From contig NZ_CP150276.1 in NCBI RefSeq assembly GCF_037977235.1, forward strand, positions 3,782,001 through 3,846,000: 64,000 nucleotides of DNA, read 5' to 3'. Position numbers and translations under genes: made by a program. The DNA is from Paenibacillus sp. FSL K6-0276 (GTDB taxonomy: Bacteria; Bacillota; Bacilli; Paenibacillales; Paenibacillaceae). The notes beneath the pieces were generated by a model, which was given only the letters and a program-made list of their open reading frames with translations, had not been told where the DNA came from and searched no databases. Shown piece after piece: positions 57,036 through 64,000 of this stretch; the stretch's first letter is position 1, and every line of letters starts with the position of its first letter.

Positions 57036-57072
57036 TGAAAATCCCATATTCCCAAAGAAAATGCGCTTGAAA

Positions 57073-57720
57073 TTATTGGATCGGCAGTACATAAATCAAT
57101 ACGGCGAAGAAGTGTGTAACACTACCTGCAAGGACAAATATATGCCAAATCGCATGATGGTACGGAAACCCTCTCCACACATAAAAAACCGTACCTAATG
57201 TATAGAGCACCCCACCAGCCATCAGCAGGATCATACCACCGTCCGCTACAACAGCCGAAAGAGGATTCCAGGCGATTACAATCAGCCACCCCATGGCGAT
57301 GTAGAATATGGTGGACATGAACAGAAACTTTTTAACAAAAAATGCCTTGAAGAAAACGCCAAACACTGCGATTCCCCAAATAACGCCGAATAAACTCCAT
57401 CCAAGTGTACCCCGAATAGCTACTAACAAAAAGGGTGTATATGTGCCTGCAATAAACAGATAAATAGCGGAATGATCGAAAAATTCGAACAAATCCTTCG
57501 CCTTACCCTCTTTGAGACTATGCACTAGTGTTGAATTAAGATACAGAAGCAGCATTGTCGTTCCATAGATGGAGAAGCTGACCACATGCCATGTCGTTCC
57601 TTTCAGACTTGCAAAAACAACAAGCAGCACAAGTGCAGCCACGCTTAATACCGTTCCAATCCCGTGCGTAATCGCATTCGCGACTTCTTCTCTCCGGCTG
57701 TAGGTGTGAGTATTTGCCAT
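57073..57720 (-). CDS. Hemolysin III/adiponectin receptor family membrane protein
   Basis: 215 residues from the second ATG (57720), eight bases behind GGAAGG. Seven hydrophobic helices; family residues ANAITHGIG, DHSAIYLFIAGTYTP and HHAIWHIFVLAGS give the conserved Ser/His zinc-site pattern. Its cellular role in Gram-positives is unclear. Confidence 0.93.
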   Translation of the reverse strand: MANTHTYSRREEVANAITHGIGTVLSVAALVLLVVFASLKGTTWHVVSFSIYGTTMLLLYLNSTLVHSLKEGKAKDLFEFFDHSAIYLFIAGTYTPFLLVAIRGTLGWSLFGVIWGIAVFGVFFKAFFVKKFLFMSTIFYIAMGWLIVIAWNPLSAVVADGGMILLMAGGVLYTLGTVFYVWRGFPYHHAIWHIFVLAGSVTHFFAVLIYVLPIQ

Positions 57721-57776
57721 ATCCATATCCTTCCGTCTAAGCTTTCTTTCTATTATACCACGCGTACCCTACTTGA

Positions 57777-59294
57777 TTACAGCTTGTAAATCTCCGTATA
57801 CTTCTCTTCTAAATAATCAGCTAAATAATCTGGGCTTAGTGGTTCGCCAGTTACTTGTTCAATGATTTGGGAAGGGGTCAAGCTATTTCCGAAACGATAG
57901 ATCTTATCAGTTAACCATTCTTTAATAGGAAGTAGGTTCCCTGCAGCAATTAACTCATCAAACTCCGGCAGCTCCTTGCGAAGTGTATTCAGAATTTGTG
58001 CAGCGTACATATTACCTAAGGAGTAGGAAGCAAAATATCCGAAATCCCCACCGGACCAATGGACATCCTGCAACACACCAAGAGCGTTAGTAGGCGGAGT
58101 AATACCCAAATACTCTTGATATTTAGCATTCCAAACCTGAGGCAGATCATCTACAGAAAGTCCTCCATTAAAAATAAGCTTCTCGATCTCATAACGCACT
58201 ATAATGTGCAGATTGTATGTAAGCTCATCTGCTTCGATACGAATAAAAGAGTTTTCCACGCTGTTGATCGCCCGGTAGAAATCTTCCAACTCCACATTTG
58301 CAAACTGCTCAGGGAATTGCTGTTGAAGATCACCGTAATAACGTTGCCAGAAAGCACGACTACGTCCGATCATGTTCTCCCATAGTCTCGACTGAGATTC
58401 ATGAATCCCCATCGACGCTCCCTGTGCCAATGGTGTTCCAACAAAATCCTTGCTGATATTTTGTTCATAAAGCGCATGTCCACCTTCATGCAGTGAACTG
58501 AATATGGCACTAGTCACATTATCAAGCAGATAAGCAGTCGTAATTCGAACGTCGCCTGGATTCAATCCCGTAGCAAAAGGATGCACACTCTCATCTAGAC
58601 GGCCTGCGTCAAAATCGTAGCCCATTTGCTCTAGAATAAAGTTACCGAACTTTTCCTGCTGCTCTTTTGGGAAGATCTGCTGTAAGAAACTTGTGTCCGG
58701 CTTATTAGGTGAAGCAGCAATAGCCTCTACCAATGGAACCAAGCGGCTACGCAGGCGGCTGAATACTTCATCCACTTTTTCTACAGTAAGATCAGGCTCA
58801 TACATATCAAGAAGCGTATCGTATCGAGTCCCTTTTACACCCCAATAATCAATAAACTCTTGTTTCATAGCAACTATCTTGCTTAAGTAAGGCTCAAAAG
58901 TGGCAAAATCATTATTCTCCTTGGCTTCTTCCCAGATGGTTTGGGAATGTGCGGACAGGACAGCGTACTCTTCAAATCTTTTGGAAGGGATGCTCTTGCT
59001 GCGCTCATATTCTTTACGGCAATCGGTAACGATCTTCTTCTGATCATGTGATAGCTGGGTAATCACTTCAGGACGGGTAAAAAATGCTGTAAAATCTCCC
59101 ATCTCCTCCGAAATTCCGAGTCTGAACAGTTCTCCACTTAGCATCCCTATCGTACCCGAACGAACCTCTACTCCCTTACGCGGCGCACCGGTGCGTAAAT
59201 CCCAGTGAAGTAATTCTATGGCCTCTGAATATCCACTTATTTTTGATAATAACTCGCTAAATTTCTCCCACTGTTCCTTTACTTGCTGTTCCAT
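57777..59294 (-). CDS. M32 family metallocarboxypeptidase
   Basis: 505 residues from ATG at 59294 behind GCAGGTG; 23 open codons upstream are not supported. Zinc motif HEGGHALYEQ with distal Glu in the MGIHESQSRLWEN region, and DIRTTY-type motif DVRITTAY. Cytosolic peptidase removing C-terminal residues. Confidence 0.95.
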   Translation of the reverse strand: MEQQVKEQWEKFSELLSKISGYSEAIELLHWDLRTGAPRKGVEVRSGTIGMLSGELFRLGISEEMGDFTAFFTRPEVITQLSHDQKKIVTDCRKEYERSKSIPSKRFEEYAVLSAHSQTIWEEAKENNDFATFEPYLSKIVAMKQEFIDYWGVKGTRYDTLLDMYEPDLTVEKVDEVFSRLRSRLVPLVEAIAASPNKPDTSFLQQIFPKEQQEKFGNFILEQMGYDFDAGRLDESVHPFATGLNPGDVRITTAYLLDNVTSAIFSSLHEGGHALYEQNISKDFVGTPLAQGASMGIHESQSRLWENMIGRSRAFWQRYYGDLQQQFPEQFANVELEDFYRAINSVENSFIRIEADELTYNLHIIVRYEIEKLIFNGGLSVDDLPQVWNAKYQEYLGITPPTNALGVLQDVHWSGGDFGYFASYSLGNMYAAQILNTLRKELPEFDELIAAGNLLPIKEWLTDKIYRFGNSLTPSQIIEQVTGEPLSPDYLADYLEEKYTEIYKL

Positions 59295-59457
59295 TTTATT
59301 ACACCTGCTTTCTCTGTTTTGCTGACTCCTCTTGATGATACTTTTTTGAATGAGTATAATCAACTTCAGAGATTACATCTCTAATTTAAATTATTCAACG
59401 GGTTACATAAGAAACAGGACTTGCTTCGCACAAAATTTGAAGGAGCGTGAACAGGCT

Positions 59458-59793
59458 ATGATGATTCAAGTTACACCTCTCGCAGAAAGGAAGTTGAAGG
59501 AAAGGCTTGAAAATCAGCCAGGATTTTTCAAGCTCTTTTATGATACGGAAGGCTGCGGGTGTGACGGGATTAATGTGTTACTAATTGTTTCGGAAGTGGA
59601 GGACGGCGATTCTATGATTGAAAGTGATTCCCTCCCCTTTATCGTAAGCCGCCAGCAGGAAATTTTTTATGAAAACAAGATGCGACTCGATGCCGAGGAA
59701 AGTTTCTCTTCCTTTAAGTTAGACAGTGATTCACAGATTTACGGCAACAACATCCTGGTAAGAGATATGCGTAATGTAAGTACAATTCAGTGA
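59458..59793 (+). CDS. HesB/IscA-like family protein (YqkB type)
   Basis: 111 residues from ATG at 59458 behind GAAGGAG. EGCGCDGINVLLIV supplies a Cys-rich motif but the classic C-terminal CGCG of IscA is absent, as in YqkB-like proteins. Iron-sulfur function is not shown. 21 bp before the carbonic anhydrase gene; probably one transcript. Confidence 0.8.
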   Translation: MMIQVTPLAERKLKERLENQPGFFKLFYDTEGCGCDGINVLLIVSEVEDGDSMIESDSLPFIVSRQQEIFYENKMRLDAEESFSSFKLDSDSQIYGNNILVRDMRNVSTIQ

Positions 59794-59814
59794 TTTTAGG
59801 GAGGAAGAACAGCT

Positions 59815-60375
59815 ATGAGCCATGTTTCCGATATTATTAACTTTAATAAAAGTTTTGTTGAAAATAAAGATTACGAAGCTTATTTAACAAGTCGCTATCC
59901 AGATAAAAAAATGTTGATTATCACCTGTATGGATACCCGTCTGGTTGAACTATTACCAAAAGCTATGAACTTTAAGAACGGTGATGTCAAAATCATCAAA
60001 AATGCCGGAGCGGTTATTTCTCAGCCCTTTGGTAGTGTTATGCGTAGTGTCATGGTTGCGTTATATGAACTTGATGCTGAGGAAGTTATCGTTGTTGGGC
60101 ACTATGAATGCGGTATGGCTTCCCTCAACGCAGAACATATGATCAATTCCATTAAAGAACGCGGAGTGTCCGAAGAGGTGCTTAATACCTTGGAGAACTC
60201 CGGGATTAAGCTTACCAAATGGCTACGCGGGTTTGACAACGTAGAACATGGGGTAATTCAAACGGTGGATCTGATAAAACGTCATCCATTGCTTCCTCCT
60301 AATATACCTGTTCATGGCATGATCATCGATCCAGCTACTGGAGCGCTTGAGCTAGTCGCTGACGGGTATAAATGA
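59815..60375 (+). CDS. Beta-class carbonic anhydrase
   Basis: 186 residues. Zinc ligands Cys38 (ITCMDTRL), His96 and Cys99 (VGHYECGM), with the Asp40-Arg42 dyad. Interconverts CO2 and bicarbonate. GGGAGGA site. Confidence 0.94.
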   Translation: MSHVSDIINFNKSFVENKDYEAYLTSRYPDKKMLIITCMDTRLVELLPKAMNFKNGDVKIIKNAGAVISQPFGSVMRSVMVALYELDAEEVIVVGHYECGMASLNAEHMINSIKERGVSEEVLNTLENSGIKLTKWLRGFDNVEHGVIQTVDLIKRHPLLPPNIPVHGMIIDPATGALELVADGYK

Positions 60376-60404
60376 TTTAAGTAACAACCTTCTAACTGCT
60401 GATG

Positions 60405-60434
60405 GCGTGGATCCTTGATCCACGCTTCTTTTGT
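60405..60434 (+). terminator. Terminator after the carbonic anhydrase gene
   Basis: GCGTGGATC-CTT-GATCCACGC then TTCTTTTG. Confidence 0.88.
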
Positions 60435-60456
60435 GATAAAAAAGTATAAATTATGA

Positions 60457-60556
60457 CAAGCATAAACGCCTTCAGCGTCCTTATAAGGACGGTAAGTGTT
60501 TAAGTGAGAAATATAAGGATAATATAGTTGCACAGCATATACTTTCTTATATTTTA
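60457..60556 (+). repeat. Dispersed two-hairpin repeat, copy E
   Basis: CAAGCATAAACGCC, CGTCCTTATAAGGACG, then the AT-rich part ending ACTTTCTTATATTTTA. Same orientation as copy F; the two flank the gene pair at 60642-61378. Confidence 0.85.
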
Positions 60557-60641
60557 GATAAAAATTGAAACCTCGTGGGACTTGCTGCGTATTACTGGAC
60601 ATGCACACAAATTCATACTCACAGGAGGGTTTTCGTACTAA

Positions 60642-61079
60642 ATGAAACCAATGAAACGCGTAATGATGATTGTAATGGCCTTTACTCTATTTTTCGCCGT
60701 AGCTACCCCGAACTTTGTGGATGCGAAGCGAGGTGGTGGCGGATTTAAATCCGGCACACGTAGCTACTCAACAACTCCAAAAAAATCAACAACCGATAAT
60801 GTAAGGAAAAGCGATAGCACTAATAAATCCACAGCAGGGTCTACTGCAAATACGAAACGAGGTTTCTTCAGCGGTGGCGGCTTAATGAAAGGTATGATGA
60901 TTGGTGGTTTGGCTGGCTTACTGTTCGGCGGAATGTTCGCCGGTATGGGTGCCTTCGGTAACATTCTAGGCTTCGCCATTAATATGCTTGCCATCTATGT
61001 ACTCGTAATGCTCGTGATGTCCTTCTTCCGTCGTAGAAAAGAACGTCGTCGCTTAGAAGATCAGGGTGGGCGTTACTAA
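60642..61079 (+). CDS. Exported or membrane protein with Gly-rich hairpin (Tim44-like N-terminal type)
   Basis: 145 residues. Signal peptide (residues 1-28, TPNFVDA), a Gly/Ser/Thr/Lys-rich linker, two Gly-rich hydrophobic segments (GLAGLLFGGMFAGMGAFG; then ILGFAINMLAIYVLVMLVM) and a basic end (FFRRRKERRRLEDQ). This resembles the N-terminal half of bacterial Tim44-domain proteins. Function unknown. Confidence 0.8.
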   Translation: MKPMKRVMMIVMAFTLFFAVATPNFVDAKRGGGGFKSGTRSYSTTPKKSTTDNVRKSDSTNKSTAGSTANTKRGFFSGGGLMKGMMIGGLAGLLFGGMFAGMGAFGNILGFAINMLAIYVLVMLVMSFFRRRKERRRLEDQGGRY

Positions 61080-61378
61080 TGTCAACAATGGTTCTAAGTA
61101 TGGATGAGATCATCAATGCCCTTTGTCTACACATGGCTGAACGTAAAGCGGTTCGCCCTGAAGATGTTCAGGTAGAACTGAGCTGGGAAGAAGACACCGG
61201 ATACTCTGCTGAGGTTTGGGTACAGGGACGAAGTCAATATCTAGTTGAGTCCAACATGATCGAGGCGATCCTACGTTACATGCTTAGCGAATATAGCATT
61301 CGCGCATATCGCGAAGATGTAAGGTTAGATCTGGATGAGGAAATCACCGCTATTGTAACTACACAGAACCAAGCATAA
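61079..61378 (+). CDS. DUF2653 (YxcD-like) protein
   Basis: 99 residues. ATG overlaps the preceding stop by one base (TAATG). Acidic, soluble; LSMDEIINALCLHMAERK and LVESNMIEAILRYMLSEY fit the YxcD family. The last residues Asn-Gln-Ala and the TAA lie in repeat copy F. Function unknown. Confidence 0.88.
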   Translation: MSTMVLSMDEIINALCLHMAERKAVRPEDVQVELSWEEDTGYSAEVWVQGRSQYLVESNMIEAILRYMLSEYSIRAYREDVRLDLDEEITAIVTTQNQA

Positions 61379-61469
61379 ACGCTTAGCGTCCCTATAAGGA
61401 CGCTAAGCGTTTATGCGAGAAATATAAGACAAAAAGTATAGTGTGAAACTTATACTTTCTTATATTTTA
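61370..61469 (+). repeat. Dispersed two-hairpin repeat, copy F
   Basis: First hairpin is a perfect 15-bp stem here (AAACGCTTAGCGTCC / GGACGCTAAGCGTTT); second has AAATATAAGA ... TCTTATATTT with a small bulge. Contains the stop codon of the DUF2653 gene and runs into a terminator. Confidence 0.87.
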
Positions 61470-61472
61470 AAG

Positions 61473-61503
61473 AAAGGGACAGCCCAAGTGGTTGTCCCTT
61501 TTT
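61473..61503. terminator. Bidirectional terminator between convergent genes
   Basis: AAAGGGACAGCC-CAAGT-GGTTGTCCCTTT with T on both sides; between DUF2653 and the S66 peptidase. Confidence 0.85.
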
Positions 61504-61512
61504 GGTATGCAC

Positions 61513-62529
61513 CTATTCATAGAAAAATTGCTTTACCGTCCCTACTCCGTCCGACACATCAACTTCAGCATATGCCCCGTTAATAAGCGTAATTTGCGGT
61601 GGAATATGACCACAATCGATATCATAAACAATAGGTACCTGGAGCTCCTCAGAAAGCTCTGCGTAGATGTCTTCGGCCGTATAGTTCTCTACAGGTCGAT
61701 TAGCAGGACTTCTGCCAAACATAATGCCAGAACAATTCTCGAACCATCCTGCCAGCTTCATCTGGACTAATGACCTACGTACATCAACCGTATTCAGTTC
61801 GCAATTTTCCAAATACCATAGAATCGGTTCATTATTAATCATTTGTTCTTGAAAATACTTTAGATTGCCAAATGGCGTGCCAATTAAGTGCCTAATTACA
61901 TCTATGCAGCCCCCTAGTAGACGCCCTTTCATAGTTACAGGACCAGATGATACAGTCTTCCAACGGGTATCTTCTGTCAAGTGGAACACACAAGGTGAAG
62001 GAACATCATGCTGCCATTCCCCCTGATATTTAAGTGATGAATGCTGGACGATAGAACCCCCTGCTTTCGTCTCTAGAACCGCTTGCCACATGGCTGTGGT
62101 ATCATCAGAATACTTTCCCCTTAAATCAACAAGGTTCGTCCCATGAGCCGTGGCAATCCCTGTTCTTAACGTGACTGCAAGCAAAAGCACGCTAATGTCT
62201 GAATAGCCTAAGATCCACTTGTCCCTCATGGCATCAAAATCAATAAATTCAAGAACCTCAATTAACAACTCCCCACCCCAAGGCGGAATTATGATATCAA
62301 TAGGCTCAGCGTCCATCATCTCATTAAACTCCTGAGCGCGCACTCTTGCTGGTGCAGATTTAGCCTTCTCTTGCGTCCATACAGTATCCCCACAGATAAC
62401 ATTGAATCCGTTCGACTCCATGCGACTAGAAGACAGCTTTACTAGCTCCGCATTTTGAGCACCTACTCCAGATGAAGGTGCGGTTACCCCTACTGTCGCA
62501 TTCTTTTTCAAAATAGGATATCTAATCAT
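61513..62529 (-). CDS. S66 family peptidase (LD-carboxypeptidase/MccF-like)
   Basis: 338 residues. VGVTAPSSGV at the N-terminus, PPWGGELL and the Ser nucleophile motif ILGYSDISVLL, with a His/Glu-bearing C-terminal half (VPIVYDIDCGHIPPQ). It may act on peptidoglycan LD bonds or on peptide antibiotics such as microcin C-like compounds; not separable from sequence. Confidence 0.9.
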   Translation of the reverse strand: MIRYPILKKNATVGVTAPSSGVGAQNAELVKLSSSRMESNGFNVICGDTVWTQEKAKSAPARVRAQEFNEMMDAEPIDIIIPPWGGELLIEVLEFIDFDAMRDKWILGYSDISVLLLAVTLRTGIATAHGTNLVDLRGKYSDDTTAMWQAVLETKAGGSIVQHSSLKYQGEWQHDVPSPCVFHLTEDTRWKTVSSGPVTMKGRLLGGCIDVIRHLIGTPFGNLKYFQEQMINNEPILWYLENCELNTVDVRRSLVQMKLAGWFENCSGIMFGRSPANRPVENYTAEDIYAELSEELQVPIVYDIDCGHIPPQITLINGAYAEVDVSDGVGTVKQFFYE

Positions 62530-62583
62530 ATGACACCTCCAGGTTTTACAGCAATTATATCAATAGTAAACTTCATTTACACA

Positions 62584-62637
62584 GAAAAAAAACATGGCTA
62601 GACGCGTCAACGTACGATCGCGAATCCAGCACATGTC
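62584..62637 (-). terminator. Terminator of Sm-like gene 2
   Basis: Minus strand ACATG-T-GCTGGA-TT-CGCG ... CGCG-TCTAGC-CATGT with small bulges, then eight T. Confidence 0.75.
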
Positions 62638-62659
62638 TTTTTTCCATAGAATATAAGCT

Positions 62660-63025
62660 TTAGAGTAAAGAAATGGCAAGCAGTTCAAATAAAACAAGCG
62701 GTAAGATCACATTATTATTGTAAGGAGGACCTGGGTAATGACCTGGGTCTGGACCAGGATGCGGATGATGAGGTTGGTAAGGGTTATAATATCCGCGCGG
62801 CATTTGCCCATTCACTGCAACGTTCAAATACAAGTGTTTATTATCTACTCCGGCTAAAGTACCTTCATGCACTAAGCCATCTAAAGTCTGTACATTCACC
62901 ATATGATTTAGGTATGGCTTGCAGGATTGATGCAAGGAATCACGGACACCGTGCAGGTGCCGGATCGCAGCAGGATCGGCCTGATAAATCACATTCTGCT
63001 CTTGCCCAGTGTTATATGTCGACAT
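62660..63025 (-). CDS. Sm-like protein with Pro/His/Tyr-rich linker and C-terminal helix (paralogue 2)
   Basis: 121 residues. MVNVQTLDGLVHEGTLAGVD and KHLYLNV give the Sm-like part; a Pro/Gly/His/Tyr-rich linker (about 75-100) follows; the last 18 residues (NNNVILPLVLFELLAISLL) are hydrophobic and match the end of paralogue 1. Surface or spore location is conceivable but not shown. GGAGGT site. Confidence 0.78.
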   Translation of the reverse strand: MSTYNTGQEQNVIYQADPAAIRHLHGVRDSLHQSCKPYLNHMVNVQTLDGLVHEGTLAGVDNKHLYLNVAVNGQMPRGYYNPYQPHHPHPGPDPGHYPGPPYNNNVILPLVLFELLAISLL

Positions 63026-63104
63026 GGATGTTCTGACCTCCGTAAATGGATTTGCTCCATTCTATGCAGAAGCCTATATCATGGTGCCTATTCGAAAACT
63101 ATCC

Positions 63105-63455
63105 TTATAATGGAAGAGTTACTTTCTCAACTTTCACATTTACCGAAACAAGGGAGAGGCCCATCATATTCTCAACAGCATTTCGTACATTTTTCTGCAA
63201 CATATAACAGACCTCTTGAATCACACATCCGTAATTAACAATAACCCGTAGATCGATGGCAACGTCTACTTCTTTCACTTCAACAGACAATCCTTTTTTT
63301 ACATTTTTACCGCTCAGACGTTTAGCCCAGTTGTTCGAGATATTACTACCTGACATCCCAGCAATACCTGGCGTTTCCAGAACCACTTGTCCGACGATCG
63401 ATGTGACCACATCATCTGAGATATGAACTAATCCTTGCTCCGTTCCTTCATTCAT
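63105..63455 (-). CDS. Asp23/Gls24 family protein
   Basis: 116 residues. VHISDDVVTSIVGQVVLETPG and VDVAIDLRVIVNYGCVIQEV are typical of the family; likely cytosolic or membrane-associated in envelope stress or metabolism. Good GGAGGT site. Confidence 0.9.
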   Translation of the reverse strand: MNEGTEQGLVHISDDVVTSIVGQVVLETPGIAGMSGSNISNNWAKRLSGKNVKKGLSVEVKEVDVAIDLRVIVNYGCVIQEVCYMLQKNVRNAVENMMGLSLVSVNVKVEKVTLPL

Positions 63456-63492
63456 ATGAATACCTCCATAATATTTGATAAGTTAAGAGATG

Positions 63493-64000
63493 TTAAAGGC
63501 TCTCCTCAGCCCTGTGCTTCTTGACAAACAAATTGTACAGCTTCATCAATATGATCTTAATAATCATATACACCGGAATAATCAGCAAAATCGCAATGAT
63601 CCCGCCTAAATCTCCACCAACCAATACTAAGATGATCGTCGTCAGCGGATGAATATCAAGCTTTTTCCCAAAAATGTAGGGAGCGATTAAATTATCCTGT
63701 ATTTGCTGAGCTACGAGAACAATGATGATGGCCCACACTGCAATGGACGGCGATTGGATGAATCCGATAATAAAAATAGGAATACTGGACAGAATTGCAC
63801 CAATGAAAGGTACAAAATTCATCACAACTGCGAGTACAGTCAACAACAATGCATACTGCAGACCAATAATAAGGAATCCAATATACATCAGAACGCCAAG
63901 AGCCAGATTTACAAGTACCCGCCCAACGATGAATCCACTAAGCGCGGTGTCTATTTCGCTCATCATAGTAGTCCCATCTCCACGATACTTCTTTGGGAAG
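63493..64000 (-). CDS. AI-2E family transporter (5' part cut by window edge)
   Basis: The frame continues past the right edge; about 168 C-terminal residues are visible with at least four membrane helices. NFVPFIGAILSSIPI and QQIQDNLIAPYIFGKKLDIHP are the family signature. Transport substrate unknown. Confidence 0.9.
   Translation of the reverse strand, partial: FPKKYRGDGTTMMSEIDTALSGFIVGRVLVNLALGVLMYIGFLIIGLQYALLLTVLAVVMNFVPFIGAILSSIPIFIIGFIQSPSIAVWAIIIVLVAQQIQDNLIAPYIFGKKLDIHPLTTIILVLVGGDLGGIIAILLIIPVYMIIKIILMKLYNLFVKKHRAEESL

Noticed and set aside
2268..61469. Repeat copies as simple intrinsic terminators
   Set aside because: Most copies lack a U-tract after the stems and occur in both orientations, and copies D, E and F lie next to separate, ordinary terminators.
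1..64000. CRISPR array, prophage or insertion sequence
   Set aside because: No regularly spaced direct repeats, no transposase, integrase or phage structural genes were seen; the dispersed repeat has no coding capacity.

Overview
The window is chromosomal DNA of a low-to-mid GC, endospore-type Firmicute. Protein sequences and gene order point to Paenibacillus or a close relative: a complete fla/che operon of Bacillus type (fliY, cheC/cheD, ylxF, swrD, flhF-flhG, sigD) follows hslVU, trmFO, topA, dprA and sucCD, which in turn follow the ffh/rpsP/rimM/trmD and rplS/rbgA/rnhB genes. Nearly all genes lie on the minus strand, so the biological reading direction is from high to low coordinates.

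Layout from right to left. 57-64 kb: housekeeping and accessory genes (an AI-2E family membrane protein cut by the window edge, an Asp23-like protein, a small Sm-like protein, an S66 peptidase, a plus-strand pair for a Tim44-like membrane protein and a DUF2653 protein, a beta carbonic anhydrase, a HesB-like protein, an M32 carboxypeptidase and a hemolysin III family protein). 53-57 kb: ylxM-ffh-rpsP-khpA-rimM-trmD. 50-53 kb: an accessory block separating trmD from rplS, with a DUF4097-type lipoprotein, a second Sm-like protein, small proteins, strong hairpins and a decayed tRNA-Pro. 44-50 kb: rplS-lepB-rbgA-rnhB-ylqG-ylqH-yraN. 39-44 kb: two small unknown or enzymatic genes, comM and the divergent ohr/ohrR pair. 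30-39.5 kb: sucCD, dprA, topA, trmFO, hslVU. 1-30 kb: the fla/che operon flgBC-fliEFGHIJ-ylxF-fliK-flgD-TIGR02530 gene-flgG-swrD-fliLMY-cheY-fliOPQR-flhBAFG-cheBAWCD-unknown-sigD-DUF342, with many ATGA or short overlaps that imply translational coupling. It encodes the basal body, rod and hook, switch, type III export gate, chemotaxis core and the sigma factor for late flagellar genes.

The most unusual feature is a roughly 100-bp dispersed element found six times in intergenic DNA (about 2.3, 32.4, 46.9, 49.6, 60.5 and 61.4 kb). It consists of a GC-rich hairpin followed by an AT-rich hairpin. Copies occur in both orientations and sit at gene ends; in two cases the element provides the last codons and stop codon of the adjacent gene. 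One copy lies inside the fla/che operon just upstream of sigD. I do not recognise it as a named family.

Other points: codV and codY, which flank hslVU in Bacillus subtilis, are absent here. Candidate Spo0A boxes lie upstream of flgB. ylqG carries a very GC-rich, alanine-rich patch. No rRNA genes, intact tRNA genes, CRISPR arrays, insertion sequences or prophage genes were seen.
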